From JANXSF01 sp043745195 (GTDB taxonomy: Bacteria > Acidobacteriota > Terriglobia > Bryobacterales > Bryobacteraceae), in assembly GCA_043745195.1 (NCBI GenBank), contig JAYTTF010000285.1, positions 32,878 through 96,877 of the forward strand: DNA of 64,000 bases, in the 5' to 3' direction. Position numbers and translations under genes: made by a program. Shown piece after piece: positions 17,032-25,583 of this stretch. Within the stretch, counting starts at the first letter, position 1. Each line of letters begins with the position of its first letter. The notes below the pieces were generated by a model. The model was not told the origin of the DNA and searched no databases. It worked only from the letters and a program-made list of their open reading frames with translations.

Positions 17032-18109
17032 GCGTAATCCTCCCTACGCTATCTTTCCCACTCCCATCAAACTCCAACACCGCCGCTCCGCGCAAGCCGC
17101 CTTCGGAACTCGCCCATACCATCGTTCTGGGGCCCTTCTCTAAACCTCGAGCGGCTGCCTGGCAGGCGAGCATGGCAAACAGCGGACCCGAGGCGGCGCC
17201 CATGTCGCCCCAGCAGGCTGCTGGAGCCACATATCCGGTCGGGTCATCGAAGTACATTCCTAATCGGAGGCAGACGAATCCCCACTCCTCTCCGCGGTAC
17301 CGCTCGCTGTTCATGTCGCAGATCAACTCATTGATGGATTCACCCCTGGCATGGACCTCACTGGAGGCGTCTCGCACGGTGGCGGTCAGGCCTTCGCCGA
17401 GGCATATGTCCGAGGTCTTGATCAGTTTGGTCTCTCTGCCGACCGCAGCCGAGCGAATTCGCGCCAAAGGAAACAGACCCATTCGCCGCCAGGCCCGTTC
17501 CGACATGACCAAACAGAATCCAGCGCCTTCACCCGGCACGAATCCTGAGCGTGAGACGGAGCCTACCAGTTGCCTATTCTCGTCAAGCCACTCCATGGTG
17601 TCCGGGTGAAAATAGCTTTCCACGCCGCCGACCAAGCACGCTTCCAGCGCGCCGGTTTGAATCTGTTGGGTTGCGGTTGCCAGCGCCGACAGTCCTGCGG
17701 CGTGTCCCTCGACGATCATGTTCACTTCGGAGATTGCCAGGGGAAGGCCTTCGATTTGGGAGAGACCGGATCGAACGGCCCACGCGTCCTCTTCCGTGAA
17801 GCCGGGCCGGAGTTCGGGAAGGCCGACATAAAGAGGCAGTCTTAACCGGGACGGAGCGGCACCCTTGAGAGGTTCGCAGGCTTCGCGTAAAGCGGATTCG
17901 GCCAGAGCAAGAAGTCTCAATGGGCCGGTCAGGGTCGGGTCCAGCCGAGGGTCGAGTGCTCCTGGCATTGGATCGCCGACGCGGTCGATCATATACGGAT
18001 GCTCAGCCAACCGGGTAATTCCGGCACGCACAGCCGCCGCCGCGGGCGCGGACCGCAGTCCCACAGGCGTCCGTGCGCCGGTAGCAACGATGCTGACTGA
18101 AGTAGCCAT
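17021..18109 (-). CDS. Ketosynthase-like (thiolase-fold) protein of the effector cassette, catalytically dead
   Basis: This 362-residue protein follows the beta-ketoacyl-ACP synthase fold ('LEACLVGGVESYF', 'SGFVPGEGAGFCLVMSERA', 'SEGGLRGAAVLEF'). The nucleophile Cys position ('VTACATG' in FabF) reads 'VEGHAAG' near residue 133. The first His region reads 'CDMNSERYRGEE', and the 'GHLLGAAG' motif reads 'GDMGAASG'. All three catalytic positions therefore appear replaced, so a condensing activity is unlikely. It sits between the DUF2169 adaptor gene (1-bp overlap) and the PAAR-like effector (11-bp overlap). The context suggests a structural, folding or loading role for the effector. The active-site reading is by eye. 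Confidence 0.7.
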   Translation of the reverse strand: MATSVSIVATGARTPVGLRSAPAAAAVRAGITRLAEHPYMIDRVGDPMPGALDPRLDPTLTGPLRLLALAESALREACEPLKGAAPSRLRLPLYVGLPELRPGFTEEDAWAVRSGLSQIEGLPLAISEVNMIVEGHAAGLSALATATQQIQTGALEACLVGGVESYFHPDTMEWLDENRQLVGSVSRSGFVPGEGAGFCLVMSERAWRRMGLFPLARIRSAAVGRETKLIKTSDICLGEGLTATVRDASSEVHARGESINELICDMNSERYRGEEWGFVCLRLGMYFDDPTGYVAPAACWGDMGAASGPLFAMLACQAAARGLEKGPRTMVWASSEGGLRGAAVLEFDGSGKDSVGRITRVH

Positions 18110-19110
18110 CAGATGAACCGTTTCTCACGGACAATTGTCTCGTCCAAATAGTCTACATCCGTGCGGCACAGAAGGGACGTCTGCCAAACCATGATCACAC
18201 GGGGAAAATCGGGTTCAATAATCACTGTGGCCAGACGGCTGCGATGCTCTTCGGTGCGTCCGGAGATCCGCGTGCTGAAAATAAAATAAGCCTTTGGCAA
18301 AGTGAATTGCAACCAGCCGGTTGGCGTTAGGTTCGTGAGTTGGACCAGTTCCTCTCCGCGCAAATAGGTGTCGGAGTTCTGATCCTGCGGAGCGCAGAGA
18401 AGAGACCGGGAATCCCAATCCAGGGGGAGAAGCGGAAGGCGGCTTTGCTGCCAACCCTCGTCATAAGTTCCACCAAACTCGCGCCGGGGCGACCAGAAGC
18501 TGTCGATGGCGCCGAAGCCCGCCGGCCCATCCTTTTCAATGTTCCCGTTGGGGTACTCGAAATTGGGTAGAGGCTGCCCTCTATGATGGCTGGCATGAGC
18601 CACGACGCCGCAGCCAATGGGGTTTCTTGCGTCCATCCGCTGGTTGGCGGGATCTGGATCTTGGCAATCGTAGCCGCCATAGGCACGCTCGTAGCCGATG
18701 GGAATTTGCGTGATTGGCTCCGGCTCTGAATGCTCCAACACGAACCCTTCGCCCCAAGTTCGATTGCCTAGCACGCGGATCGCCTTGTGCATGCCGCCTA
18801 CATGGGCCTCCACTAGAAAGTCAGTACTTGGACGTCCGTTAGGAGCATAAGCTGTCGCGTTGAGCAAGATATCCGTCGTTGGCTTGGTGGCAACGATGTC
18901 CGCATCGTAACGCAGGCTGGATATTCCGGGCTCGCCGGTGTACTCCGGCATGAGCAGGGGCTCGAGTTGCTCGTCGGCTAATGCGGTGCTGCCGTCTGAC
19001 TTGATGTCGAAGGTCCCCTTTACAGCCACTATCCATTCGTGAACGCCATCTTTGTCGCGGCCCCAACCTCTGCCGACCTTATATGGTGTTTGGTTTCTTA
19101 TGGCCCACAT
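18109..19110 (-). CDS. DUF2169 domain protein (T6SS effector adaptor-like)
   Basis: This protein of about 333 residues matches DUF2169: 'MWAIRNQTPYKVGRGWG' at the start, 'ADIVATKPTTDILLNATAYA', 'PIGYERAYGGYD', 'NPIGCG' and 'LPNFEYPNG'. DUF2169 proteins are regular neighbours of DUF4150 PAAR-like effectors and are thought to load them onto VgrG. ATG 19110 is chosen because the family begins there. A GTG at 19134 in the same frame would overlap the TIGR02270 gene by 16 bp. The stop and the next ATG overlap by one base. Confidence 0.82.
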   Translation of the reverse strand: MWAIRNQTPYKVGRGWGRDKDGVHEWIVAVKGTFDIKSDGSTALADEQLEPLLMPEYTGEPGISSLRYDADIVATKPTTDILLNATAYAPNGRPSTDFLVEAHVGGMHKAIRVLGNRTWGEGFVLEHSEPEPITQIPIGYERAYGGYDCQDPDPANQRMDARNPIGCGVVAHASHHRGQPLPNFEYPNGNIEKDGPAGFGAIDSFWSPRREFGGTYDEGWQQSRLPLLPLDWDSRSLLCAPQDQNSDTYLRGEELVQLTNLTPTGWLQFTLPKAYFIFSTRISGRTEEHRSRLATVIIEPDFPRVIMVWQTSLLCRTDVDYLDETIVREKRFI

Positions 19111-19118
19111 AGTAAGGC

Positions 19119-20465
19119 TTACGCTCCAACCCACGACAACTGAGCATCTTTCGACTCTGCAAGCGAAGCGATTTGGCGGCGCTGCCGCAAAGAGAAAGAG
19201 TCCGTTGAAACATGTTGCGCCCCGCCAGTGCGAATGTCAAGCTCCAATGCCACTCCATGCCGCCGCCACATGGATCCGACCTCCAGGGCATTCACGAGGG
19301 CTGCGACGGAATGAGGACGTCCCAGAATGTTGCGCTGGCTCTGCGCCAGTTTCCCAATGTTCTGCTTCCACCACTTGATGATGACTTCCACGTTCGGAAC
19401 CGGCAGATTGTCCACGCCGTCGAGGTCTAGCTCAGCGCCCAGATCCTCGTCCTCAAGCGGTGGCAGCGTTTCATCCTCGCCGGGTTCAGCCGTTGGCGTC
19501 TGAAATTTCTGCTCATTCAAATCAAACCCACCAATCCACGATAGTGCCTCGGCTGCCGCCTTGGCCACACGCACATTTTTGCTCTCAAGATGCGCTAGAC
19601 ACGCTGCGCCAGCTTGTTCTGTCCCGCAGAATCCCAGTGCCCACAGAATCCACTCGGTGCGCTTCGGATCTTCTAATTGCGCATACAGCAATTGATGATC
19701 GGTGGGCTGGCCGAGAATTGCAACCAGCAACAGAAGATTAAGATCGTCCACTTCCGCCTCTTGCGCCGATTGAAGACAAAGCCTCCAAGCTATGTAGGAA
19801 CCCAACGCGAGGCTCGCCTTCATGGCGTTCGCCCGCACTTGGGGATGATCCGACCGAAGATGCATCTCCGCAATACCGGCAAACTCTTGATGACCGAATC
19901 GAGCGGCTGCATCTAGAGCGGCACTGAGTAGTTGCAGGTCCTTGGATTCGATACAGTCTCGAAGCAAATTACCTACATCCACCCCACGCCCGGTGAGGAT
20001 TTCCAGAAGGGCCGCTCTTTCCGGTTCCGCCTTCGACCTGCGAAACCGTTCCAGCAACATCCCATCAAGCGGTTCCACGCTCGCCAGCGTCAATGCGCGA
20101 GCAAGCGCCTGTTGCAGAGGTCCCTCGGCATGCAGCGCCGTATCGATGACGCACGCGGCGGTTTCTGCCTCCTCGCTAAGGAGCAACGCTAATGCCGCCA
20201 CCTTAGCTCGCGCAGGTTCTTCGGCGTTCGCCAACTCTGGATGCAAGATGCGCGCAGCGACCTCGGGTCCACCCACCACCAAGCCGTCAATGTGCGCCTC
20301 AAGCCGCCGCTCAAGTGTTTTGCCAAGCTCGGTCAGGTTATATTTCGGCGAGTGCAATGCCCTCTCCCATTGCCCAAAAAGAAACTCCGCTTCATCGAAG
20401 TGTTCCTGGACAACGTCCCACAGAATCAAGCCAATTTTGGACTGCAGAAGGGGCATCACGCTCAT
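19119..20465 (-). CDS. TIGR02270 family T6SS-associated HEAT-repeat-like protein
   Basis: This 448-residue protein has a short N-terminal 'LWDVVQEHFDEAEFLFGQWE', then a series of alpha-helical repeats of HEAT type ('ALDAAARFGHQEFAGIAE', 'VRVAKAAAEALSWIGG'). An acidic linker at about 330-360 and a C-terminal 'IIKWWKQNIGKL' segment follow. This matches the TIGR02270 family, a conserved protein of unknown function found in T6SS loci. A scaffold role is plausible. It is 4 bp downstream of the DUF6484 gene. Confidence 0.75.
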   Translation of the reverse strand: MSVMPLLQSKIGLILWDVVQEHFDEAEFLFGQWERALHSPKYNLTELGKTLERRLEAHIDGLVVGGPEVAARILHPELANAEEPARAKVAALALLLSEEAETAACVIDTALHAEGPLQQALARALTLASVEPLDGMLLERFRRSKAEPERAALLEILTGRGVDVGNLLRDCIESKDLQLLSAALDAAARFGHQEFAGIAEMHLRSDHPQVRANAMKASLALGSYIAWRLCLQSAQEAEVDDLNLLLLVAILGQPTDHQLLYAQLEDPKRTEWILWALGFCGTEQAGAACLAHLESKNVRVAKAAAEALSWIGGFDLNEQKFQTPTAEPGEDETLPPLEDEDLGAELDLDGVDNLPVPNVEVIIKWWKQNIGKLAQSQRNILGRPHSVAALVNALEVGSMWRRHGVALELDIRTGGAQHVSTDSFSLRQRRQIASLAESKDAQLSWVGA

Positions 20466-20469
20466 TGCC

Positions 20470-21009
20470 TCAGTTGATCAGAACCACGCCACCCTTGATG
20501 CGGTTTGTTCCCTTCGACCTGGTCTCCACATAGGCACCACGCACGACCACGCGGCCGTTACGGCGAAGAGTGATGCTTGCTTCCCCGCAACGCAGGATCA
20601 CTTCGTCCTGGCCCTCTATCTCTATGCGCTTGCCGTTTATCTTTAGATCGAGTTTCGGTTCGTCCGCCGCCCCAGCAGTGGAATCCTTCGGCAGGCTTGG
20701 TTCACCTCTGCCCTCAACGACGTGCGTTACGAGCCATTCCGGCCAGTTGTCAGGGCGATGTAGTAACACAAGGTCCCCTCGTTCCAAGGAAAGACCTTTC
20801 ACCACGCACAGTGAGCGTTCCTGCAAAATTCCATCGAGGGTTCGCCAGCGGATCAGCGCGCGGCCGGGGAAATTCGGGGGAGCGCTATCAAGGACATCTC
20901 CCACAAGAGATGAGGGCGCCGACGCAAGATTCCTGCCGTTCTCCGCCTCGTCCATCAACTGGCAAGAAGCAGCCTCAACCTCTGATGTAAGAACCTTGGA
21001 TCGCTTCAT
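20470..21009 (-). CDS. DUF6484 domain protein, T6SS-associated
   Basis: This protein of about 179 residues has a variable N-terminus. A conserved central part begins 'SLVGDVLDSAPP' with 'ALIRWRTLDG', and a C-terminal beta-strand end carries 'EVILRCGEASITLRRNGRV' and 'NRIKGGVVLIN'. That end resembles the terminal strands of VgrG/gp5-type beta-helix tails, and the pattern fits DUF6484. ATG 21009 is preceded by GAGGTG at a suitable distance; GTG 21021 is the alternative. It begins the four-gene effector cassette downstream of tssK. Function is unknown; spike-related structural use is inferred. Confidence 0.65.
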   Translation of the reverse strand: MKRSKVLTSEVEAASCQLMDEAENGRNLASAPSSLVGDVLDSAPPNFPGRALIRWRTLDGILQERSLCVVKGLSLERGDLVLLHRPDNWPEWLVTHVVEGRGEPSLPKDSTAGAADEPKLDLKINGKRIEIEGQDEVILRCGEASITLRRNGRVVVRGAYVETRSKGTNRIKGGVVLIN

Positions 21010-21095
21010 TTTGATATTCACCTCGAACGTTCAGCGTTGAAGCCCATGCAGGACCATTGTATATCTCACAACTTATGAAAAACCGTTACCTTATT

Positions 21096-22457
21096 TCAGC
21101 CCCCTACAACGATCAATTCCATAACCGGATCCTTCACTTCGGCGGGGGCGAAAACCGCGACGCGGCGGGCCAGCATGATGGCCTTCCACATATCACCACT
21201 TTGATTCAAAGTGAAATACTGATTGCCCAACTTCATCGGAATCTGTTTGGGTGGGTGCTCAACATGGCGAAGCGATATCCCGGGAAGCGAATTTCGCACC
21301 AGGCGTTCTAAATCGTCCGGGGCCGCCAATTTCAGATATGTTGGAACGCGTTGGATAATTTCGTCAATCCCCATGGGCGCGCTTACGGCTAGATAGAATT
21401 GCGAATTGTGGAATAGGTTGTCATCCGGTACGGCGCCACTCCAAGTGGAGCGGTCCCCTTTAATCAGCGGGATGGGGTAGAACTTATCGGGAATCACCGT
21501 GTCCATCAAGTCGCGAATTCTCGCGTCCAAGAGGGTGAAGCAAGCGCCAAGATCATCGTGATTGTAGTCGGGTAGTTCAGCGGCCGAGCCTTCGATGGCA
21601 AAGGTGGAAAGCGCACCGGCCAGACGAAGCATGGCGCAATAGGCAAATTCCGGATGTCCGCGGCGCACTTTGAATATATGGCGCAACTCGGGCAGGTAGG
21701 AATTCACGGTATGCAGCAGCCAAAAACTGGCTGTGTCTGAAGCGGTAAAGTCAGCCGAGCCTTTGCTTTTTTCCCGGCGTGGAGCCGCAAGAGCCGAACT
21801 CTTGCTGGCGAGTACTTCTACTTGCCGGCGAATCAGGTTCATCAATAGTTCACTGGACGATAAATCCAGACACGGGGCGGCAAATCCGGGATGCATCATG
21901 GGTTTGCCAGAAGCGTTTCTAGAAACGCGAGCAACTTGTAAGCAATTAAATCCCTCGCGGAATTCGTTGCCGAATAACAAACGGAAACTCCGGCTGCCCA
22001 GTTGAACCGGCTTTTCGTCGAAGCCCTGGTTTTCATCCGGCATCATGCGCAAATCGGCGATGTATCGTGTGTCGGGAGGGCCTGAACCTTCCCGTTGCCC
22101 AGCCAATGTCACATTTTTCGCATTGGCCCGCCGTTCTGGTAAAGCGAGGTAAACGTCCAGTGTTTCCAGATCGGGCGAGAAGTTCTTGGTCAAGTCGCGG
22201 CTTGCCGGCAGCTCTTCCGATGCGGGCATGTCGAATGGCTCACCGTCCGGAAGGAACCCGCGGGCAACCGTCACTTTGAACAACCCATTGGACAACGCTT
22301 CCTGATTAATTTCCAATTGAGTCACGCCGTAGTTGGCATAGTTGGAAGCGCCAAAACGGAACTGCATTAGGTCTGAAAAATACTGATCCTGCGCCTGAAA
22401 ATGCTGTGGGGAAAGAAACATCCCCTTGGTCCAAATCACACGTTTCTGGTGCGGCAT
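21096..22457 (-). CDS. tssK: T6SS baseplate protein TssK
   Basis: This 453-residue protein is TssK, the trimeric baseplate component that links the wedge to the TssJLM membrane complex. The family start is clear ('VIWTKGMFLSPQHFQAQDQYF'-like, with the 'G.FL.PQHFQ' core). Its shoulder domain has 'DVYLALPERRANAKNV', and the C-terminal head includes 'NSQFYLAVSAPMG', 'LPGISLRHVEHPP' and 'YFTLNQSG'. Length is as expected for the family. It lies 5 bp after an unrecognised gene, in the vgrG-to-immunity operon. Confidence 0.93.
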   Translation of the reverse strand: MPHQKRVIWTKGMFLSPQHFQAQDQYFSDLMQFRFGASNYANYGVTQLEINQEALSNGLFKVTVARGFLPDGEPFDMPASEELPASRDLTKNFSPDLETLDVYLALPERRANAKNVTLAGQREGSGPPDTRYIADLRMMPDENQGFDEKPVQLGSRSFRLLFGNEFREGFNCLQVARVSRNASGKPMMHPGFAAPCLDLSSSELLMNLIRRQVEVLASKSSALAAPRREKSKGSADFTASDTASFWLLHTVNSYLPELRHIFKVRRGHPEFAYCAMLRLAGALSTFAIEGSAAELPDYNHDDLGACFTLLDARIRDLMDTVIPDKFYPIPLIKGDRSTWSGAVPDDNLFHNSQFYLAVSAPMGIDEIIQRVPTYLKLAAPDDLERLVRNSLPGISLRHVEHPPKQIPMKLGNQYFTLNQSGDMWKAIMLARRVAVFAPAEVKDPVMELIVVGG

Positions 22458-22462
22458 TAGAG

Positions 22463-23233
22463 TCAGATCTCCAGGTTGTGCTGGCGAATTAACTGCAGAG
22501 CCGCATCGCGAAGAGGATCGGAATGATCCCGAACAGTTTCGGTGTCAATTACTTCAGCAAAGGAAGCGCCGCCAGTTAACCCAGCCGCCATAACCACCAG
22601 ATTATCAGGCGGCCTCACAGTGCCAAAAGGAGCGGAGATAGTAAGCAGTGGTAGCTCCCCGAGTTGTTGCGAACGGCGAATGTCCACTTTGTAACGCAAG
22701 CCGGTTAGAAGATCGTTAAGGGCGGGAAACTTGCGGAACAATTCGTTCATCATGCAAGCGCGTAGCGCAAACCCGCGAACCGCATCCGTATCCCTGGCGG
22801 CATTACCAGTTACAACATCGGTGAGCGTGGCCAGCGAGTAGGGGGAGGCGTAGGTGAGCACCCAAGATAACGGAGTGGTGACGCGAATTTGTTGCCAGCC
22901 TCGATCCGTTTGCGCGGCATAGGTATATTCCCACTCGTGGAACTGGAACTGGGAGGCGACGGATTCCAGCGGAGATTTCAGTTCGGGGCGCAGATCAAAC
23001 GGTTTGATGGCCACTTTGCGATAGAGGTCCTGGAGGTCGGCAAAGTTCTTGTCTGCCCCTGTGACTACTTCCTTACCCGTGCCTTCCATGTGATCTCCCA
23101 TGAAGCGCCGAGGGCGGAACAACGGGGCAAGGGCGTCGACGTGCGTTTTCAACTGGCGTAGGCAGAGTTGCGAAACGTCACGGGTAAGGGTATGCAAGCT
23201 CAGTAATTTAGAAGAGTCTATGTCTAAAGGCAT
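22463..23233 (-). CDS. Unrecognised T6SS-operon protein between vgrG and tssK
   Basis: This protein of about 256 residues does not match a family I recognise. It has no signal peptide or membrane segment. The N-terminal third is helical ('LHTLTRDVSQLCLRQLKTHV'). The centre has aromatic-rich 'FQFHEWEYTYAAQTDRGWQQ', and the C-terminal half has hydrophobic strands ('LPLLTISAPFG', 'NLVVMAAGLTGGASFAEV'). It sits tightly between vgrG and tssK, which suggests a baseplate or spike-associated role. An in-frame TTG at 23245 precedes the chosen ATG. Confidence 0.6.
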   Translation of the reverse strand: MPLDIDSSKLLSLHTLTRDVSQLCLRQLKTHVDALAPLFRPRRFMGDHMEGTGKEVVTGADKNFADLQDLYRKVAIKPFDLRPELKSPLESVASQFQFHEWEYTYAAQTDRGWQQIRVTTPLSWVLTYASPYSLATLTDVVTGNAARDTDAVRGFALRACMMNELFRKFPALNDLLTGLRYKVDIRRSQQLGELPLLTISAPFGTVRPPDNLVVMAAGLTGGASFAEVIDTETVRDHSDPLRDAALQLIRQHNLEI

Positions 23234-23303
23234 GAATACCGACAATATAACAGAAACTAGCCGACGCTTTTCGCATTAATGAACAGAGGCCCCAATTCAA
23301 TGG

Positions 23304-25574
23304 TTAGTTCTCCAGGATCTTTGAACCTTTGATAACAACATCGCTGTCGGCCTTCACGTTTATTTTTCCAGACCCAACAATGGTAATGTCCTTGCCTTTG
23401 ATCTGGATTGTGCCATCCTTCTTCATTACGATGCTGGATGAGCCCGTGGTTAGAGTGATTTGGTCCGCCGCAGTAAGGGAGAATGTTTTTCCCACAGTAG
23501 TCGCGTCGTCTTTTGCCACACTGGCCGTGCGGCCTCCACCAATATTCGATGATTGATCCTTCGCCACGGAGACTGTTTGGGCGCCTCCGACGGTCGTCGA
23601 CTGATTCGCTCCGATTGTTGAGGTTTGCGCCGCTCCCACTGTGATCTTCTGCGCCGCCCCAATCGAAACCGATTGCATGCCACCGATATTGACCGTTTCC
23701 ACAGCACCAATCGTCTTTGCTCTTGCTCCGCCTACTGTAATTGCCTGGGCCCCGCCGACGGTGACTTCTTGTGCCGCTCCAACATTCAACATGTCGTTCA
23801 CGCCCACGTTGTGCGTTCTTAGTAGAGTGACAGTGACCGTTTCGTTGCTGCCCACACTCTCCGTCCGATTCGCGCCGATCGTGGTTGATTCGTTGGCGCC
23901 TACCTTTTCCGTCCGGTTCACGCCAATAGTAATCGTCTCGTTATTTCCAACCTTCTCCGTCCGGTCGTGCCCGATGGTAATCGTCTCATCATTGCCAACA
24001 GATTCGGTCCGGTTCCGCCCGACGTTGGTTCGCTCATCGTGTTCGACTTTTATGTCCTGATCGAATTGCGCATGCACCTGAATCAGTTCGTTCCCCTTGG
24101 TATCGTCCAGGGAAATCTCGTTGTATCCGCCACCACCCTTCGTGGAGTTTGACTTGACCCCACTGACCACTCCCTTCCCCGGAAGTCCCCACGGGGGCAT
24201 GTTCTCGGCGTGATAGACCCGCCCAATGATGATCGGCTGATCCGGATCGCCTTCCAAGAAATCTACAATTACTTCCTGGCCGATGCGGGGAATGTGGATG
24301 CCACCCCAGCCTTTGCCAGCCCAAGGATGGGATACGCGCACCCAACAAGAACTGCTTTCGTTTCGCTTGCCTTCACGGTCCCAGTGGAATTGCACCTTCA
24401 CTCGGCCGTATTTGTCGGTGTAGATTTCCTCTCCCGCCGGACCAACAACGATCGCCGTTTGACAACCTTGCACTACTGGTTTGGGAGTGCTCCGCGACGC
24501 GCGGAAAGATACCGAAGAAGGAATGCATTCAAAAGTGTTTGTATAGAAGAACTCGTCGCCGCCTCCACTGGCACCATAAGCGCTGCCCATCGACACCTGA
24601 TGGTGGACCGCAGTCATCAGCCACTTCTGATTGACGTCTTTGCGGTAGTGGTCGGTGACCTCAACTAAGTAACCTGCGCCAAAGCAACGGCAATTCGATG
24701 CGCCAGAAGCCCGGTTCTTGAAAGCTACGGTTTCTTGCAGCCTGGCGCGGGCAAGCTCATCACCCTCTTTGCGTTTGGCATACGAACCCGGATAGTCATA
24801 GATTTCAAACTTGCCTTCTTCCTTAACCGTCACCATCAGGTTGGTGCTGGGCGTCTCAAAATTAAAATCGGTATGGGCCCAGGCGCTAGGGCGGAACTCT
24901 TGTTCCAGCCGCCACTCGTTGATTCGATCTTCGCCATCGACGCCACCCGTGCCTTGTTCGCAACGCGCCTTGGCTTGCCCTGGACACGGTTCGTGCGCTG
25001 CCGAATCGTTCGCCAGGACGAGGGTGTGCTTTCCTCCCGCCGGATCGTGGGTGACGTAATAGTAGATCCCTTCTTCTTCCATCAACCGGGACACGAAGTT
25101 GAAATCCGTTTCACGGTACTGGACGCAGTAGTCCCATTTTCGGAAACTGCCGTAAAGATCTAATTGGAAGTCGGTGAAGCCGAGGTCTTTGAAAATCTGT
25201 TGAATGATATCGGGTACTGTTTTGTTTTGGAAAATTCTGCAATCCGCCGTTCGCGTTAGGAACCACAGCCAAGGAACCATTTCCGCTTGGTAATGAGTAA
25301 ATCGTTCGTCTCTTGTTCCTTGCGAAAAGCGGCTGATGTGGCCGTTGAAGTGCCTTACTCCATCGGCTTTTTCGATGTGGATTGTAACGTTTTGGCCGAG
25401 GAGGTCCTCCAGCTTGATGGAATCATCCTCAGACAGGAGGTCGAGTTGAAAGCGCGATAACTGCGAGATGGTCTCGTGTCCAGAGACAGCGCGAAGCAAA
25501 AGCACATCCTCACCCAACGGGGTGTCGATGCGAAGTGCTCTGCCGGTTTGTGTGAAGCCGATCCTGCTGGCCAT
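23304..25574 (-). CDS. vgrG: VgrG spike protein (TssI) with long beta-helix repeat tail
   Basis: This 756-residue protein forms the trimeric T6SS spike. Residues about 1-370 are the gp27-like base, with 'YCVQYRETDFNFVSRLMEEEGIYY' split across the classic motif. Residues about 390-480 are the gp5 OB-fold ('GRVKVQFHWDREG', 'SCWVRVSHPWAGKGWGG', 'IPRIGQEVIVDFLEGDPDQP'). From about residue 505 to 705 (nucleotides about 23460-24060) short repeats of the 'NVGxNxT' and 'TVGGAQ' kind form a triple beta-helix. The tail ends in 'GSSSIVMKKDGTIQIKGKDI'. No extra effector domain is fused. It is the only VgrG in the window. Confidence 0.95.
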   Translation of the reverse strand: MASRIGFTQTGRALRIDTPLGEDVLLLRAVSGHETISQLSRFQLDLLSEDDSIKLEDLLGQNVTIHIEKADGVRHFNGHISRFSQGTRDERFTHYQAEMVPWLWFLTRTADCRIFQNKTVPDIIQQIFKDLGFTDFQLDLYGSFRKWDYCVQYRETDFNFVSRLMEEEGIYYYVTHDPAGGKHTLVLANDSAAHEPCPGQAKARCEQGTGGVDGEDRINEWRLEQEFRPSAWAHTDFNFETPSTNLMVTVKEEGKFEIYDYPGSYAKRKEGDELARARLQETVAFKNRASGASNCRCFGAGYLVEVTDHYRKDVNQKWLMTAVHHQVSMGSAYGASGGGDEFFYTNTFECIPSSVSFRASRSTPKPVVQGCQTAIVVGPAGEEIYTDKYGRVKVQFHWDREGKRNESSSCWVRVSHPWAGKGWGGIHIPRIGQEVIVDFLEGDPDQPIIIGRVYHAENMPPWGLPGKGVVSGVKSNSTKGGGGYNEISLDDTKGNELIQVHAQFDQDIKVEHDERTNVGRNRTESVGNDETITIGHDRTEKVGNNETITIGVNRTEKVGANESTTIGANRTESVGSNETVTVTLLRTHNVGVNDMLNVGAAQEVTVGGAQAITVGGARAKTIGAVETVNIGGMQSVSIGAAQKITVGAAQTSTIGANQSTTVGGAQTVSVAKDQSSNIGGGRTASVAKDDATTVGKTFSLTAADQITLTTGSSSIVMKKDGTIQIKGKDITIVGSGKINVKADSDVVIKGSKILEN
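23460..24060 (-). repeat. Tandem short repeats encoding the VgrG beta-helix
   Basis: Within vgrG, about 25 degenerate 8-residue units follow one another. Early units read like 'NRTESVGN-DETITIGH', later ones like 'GAQ-AITVGG'. Asn/Asp-Glu-Thr units give way to Gly-Ala-Gln units about half way. This is a gp5-needle-type repeat pattern; nucleotide copies are imperfect. Confidence 0.7.
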
Positions 25575-25583
25575 AGATAAGTT

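Noticed and set aside
19942..20646. 234-codon plus-strand frame antisense to the TIGR02270 and DUF6484 genes
   Set aside because: Ser/Arg-rich low-complexity translation spanning two real genes and their junction.
23460..24060. Possible CRISPR array because of many short repeats
   Set aside because: The units are degenerate, in frame and encode the VgrG beta-helix; there are no spacers.
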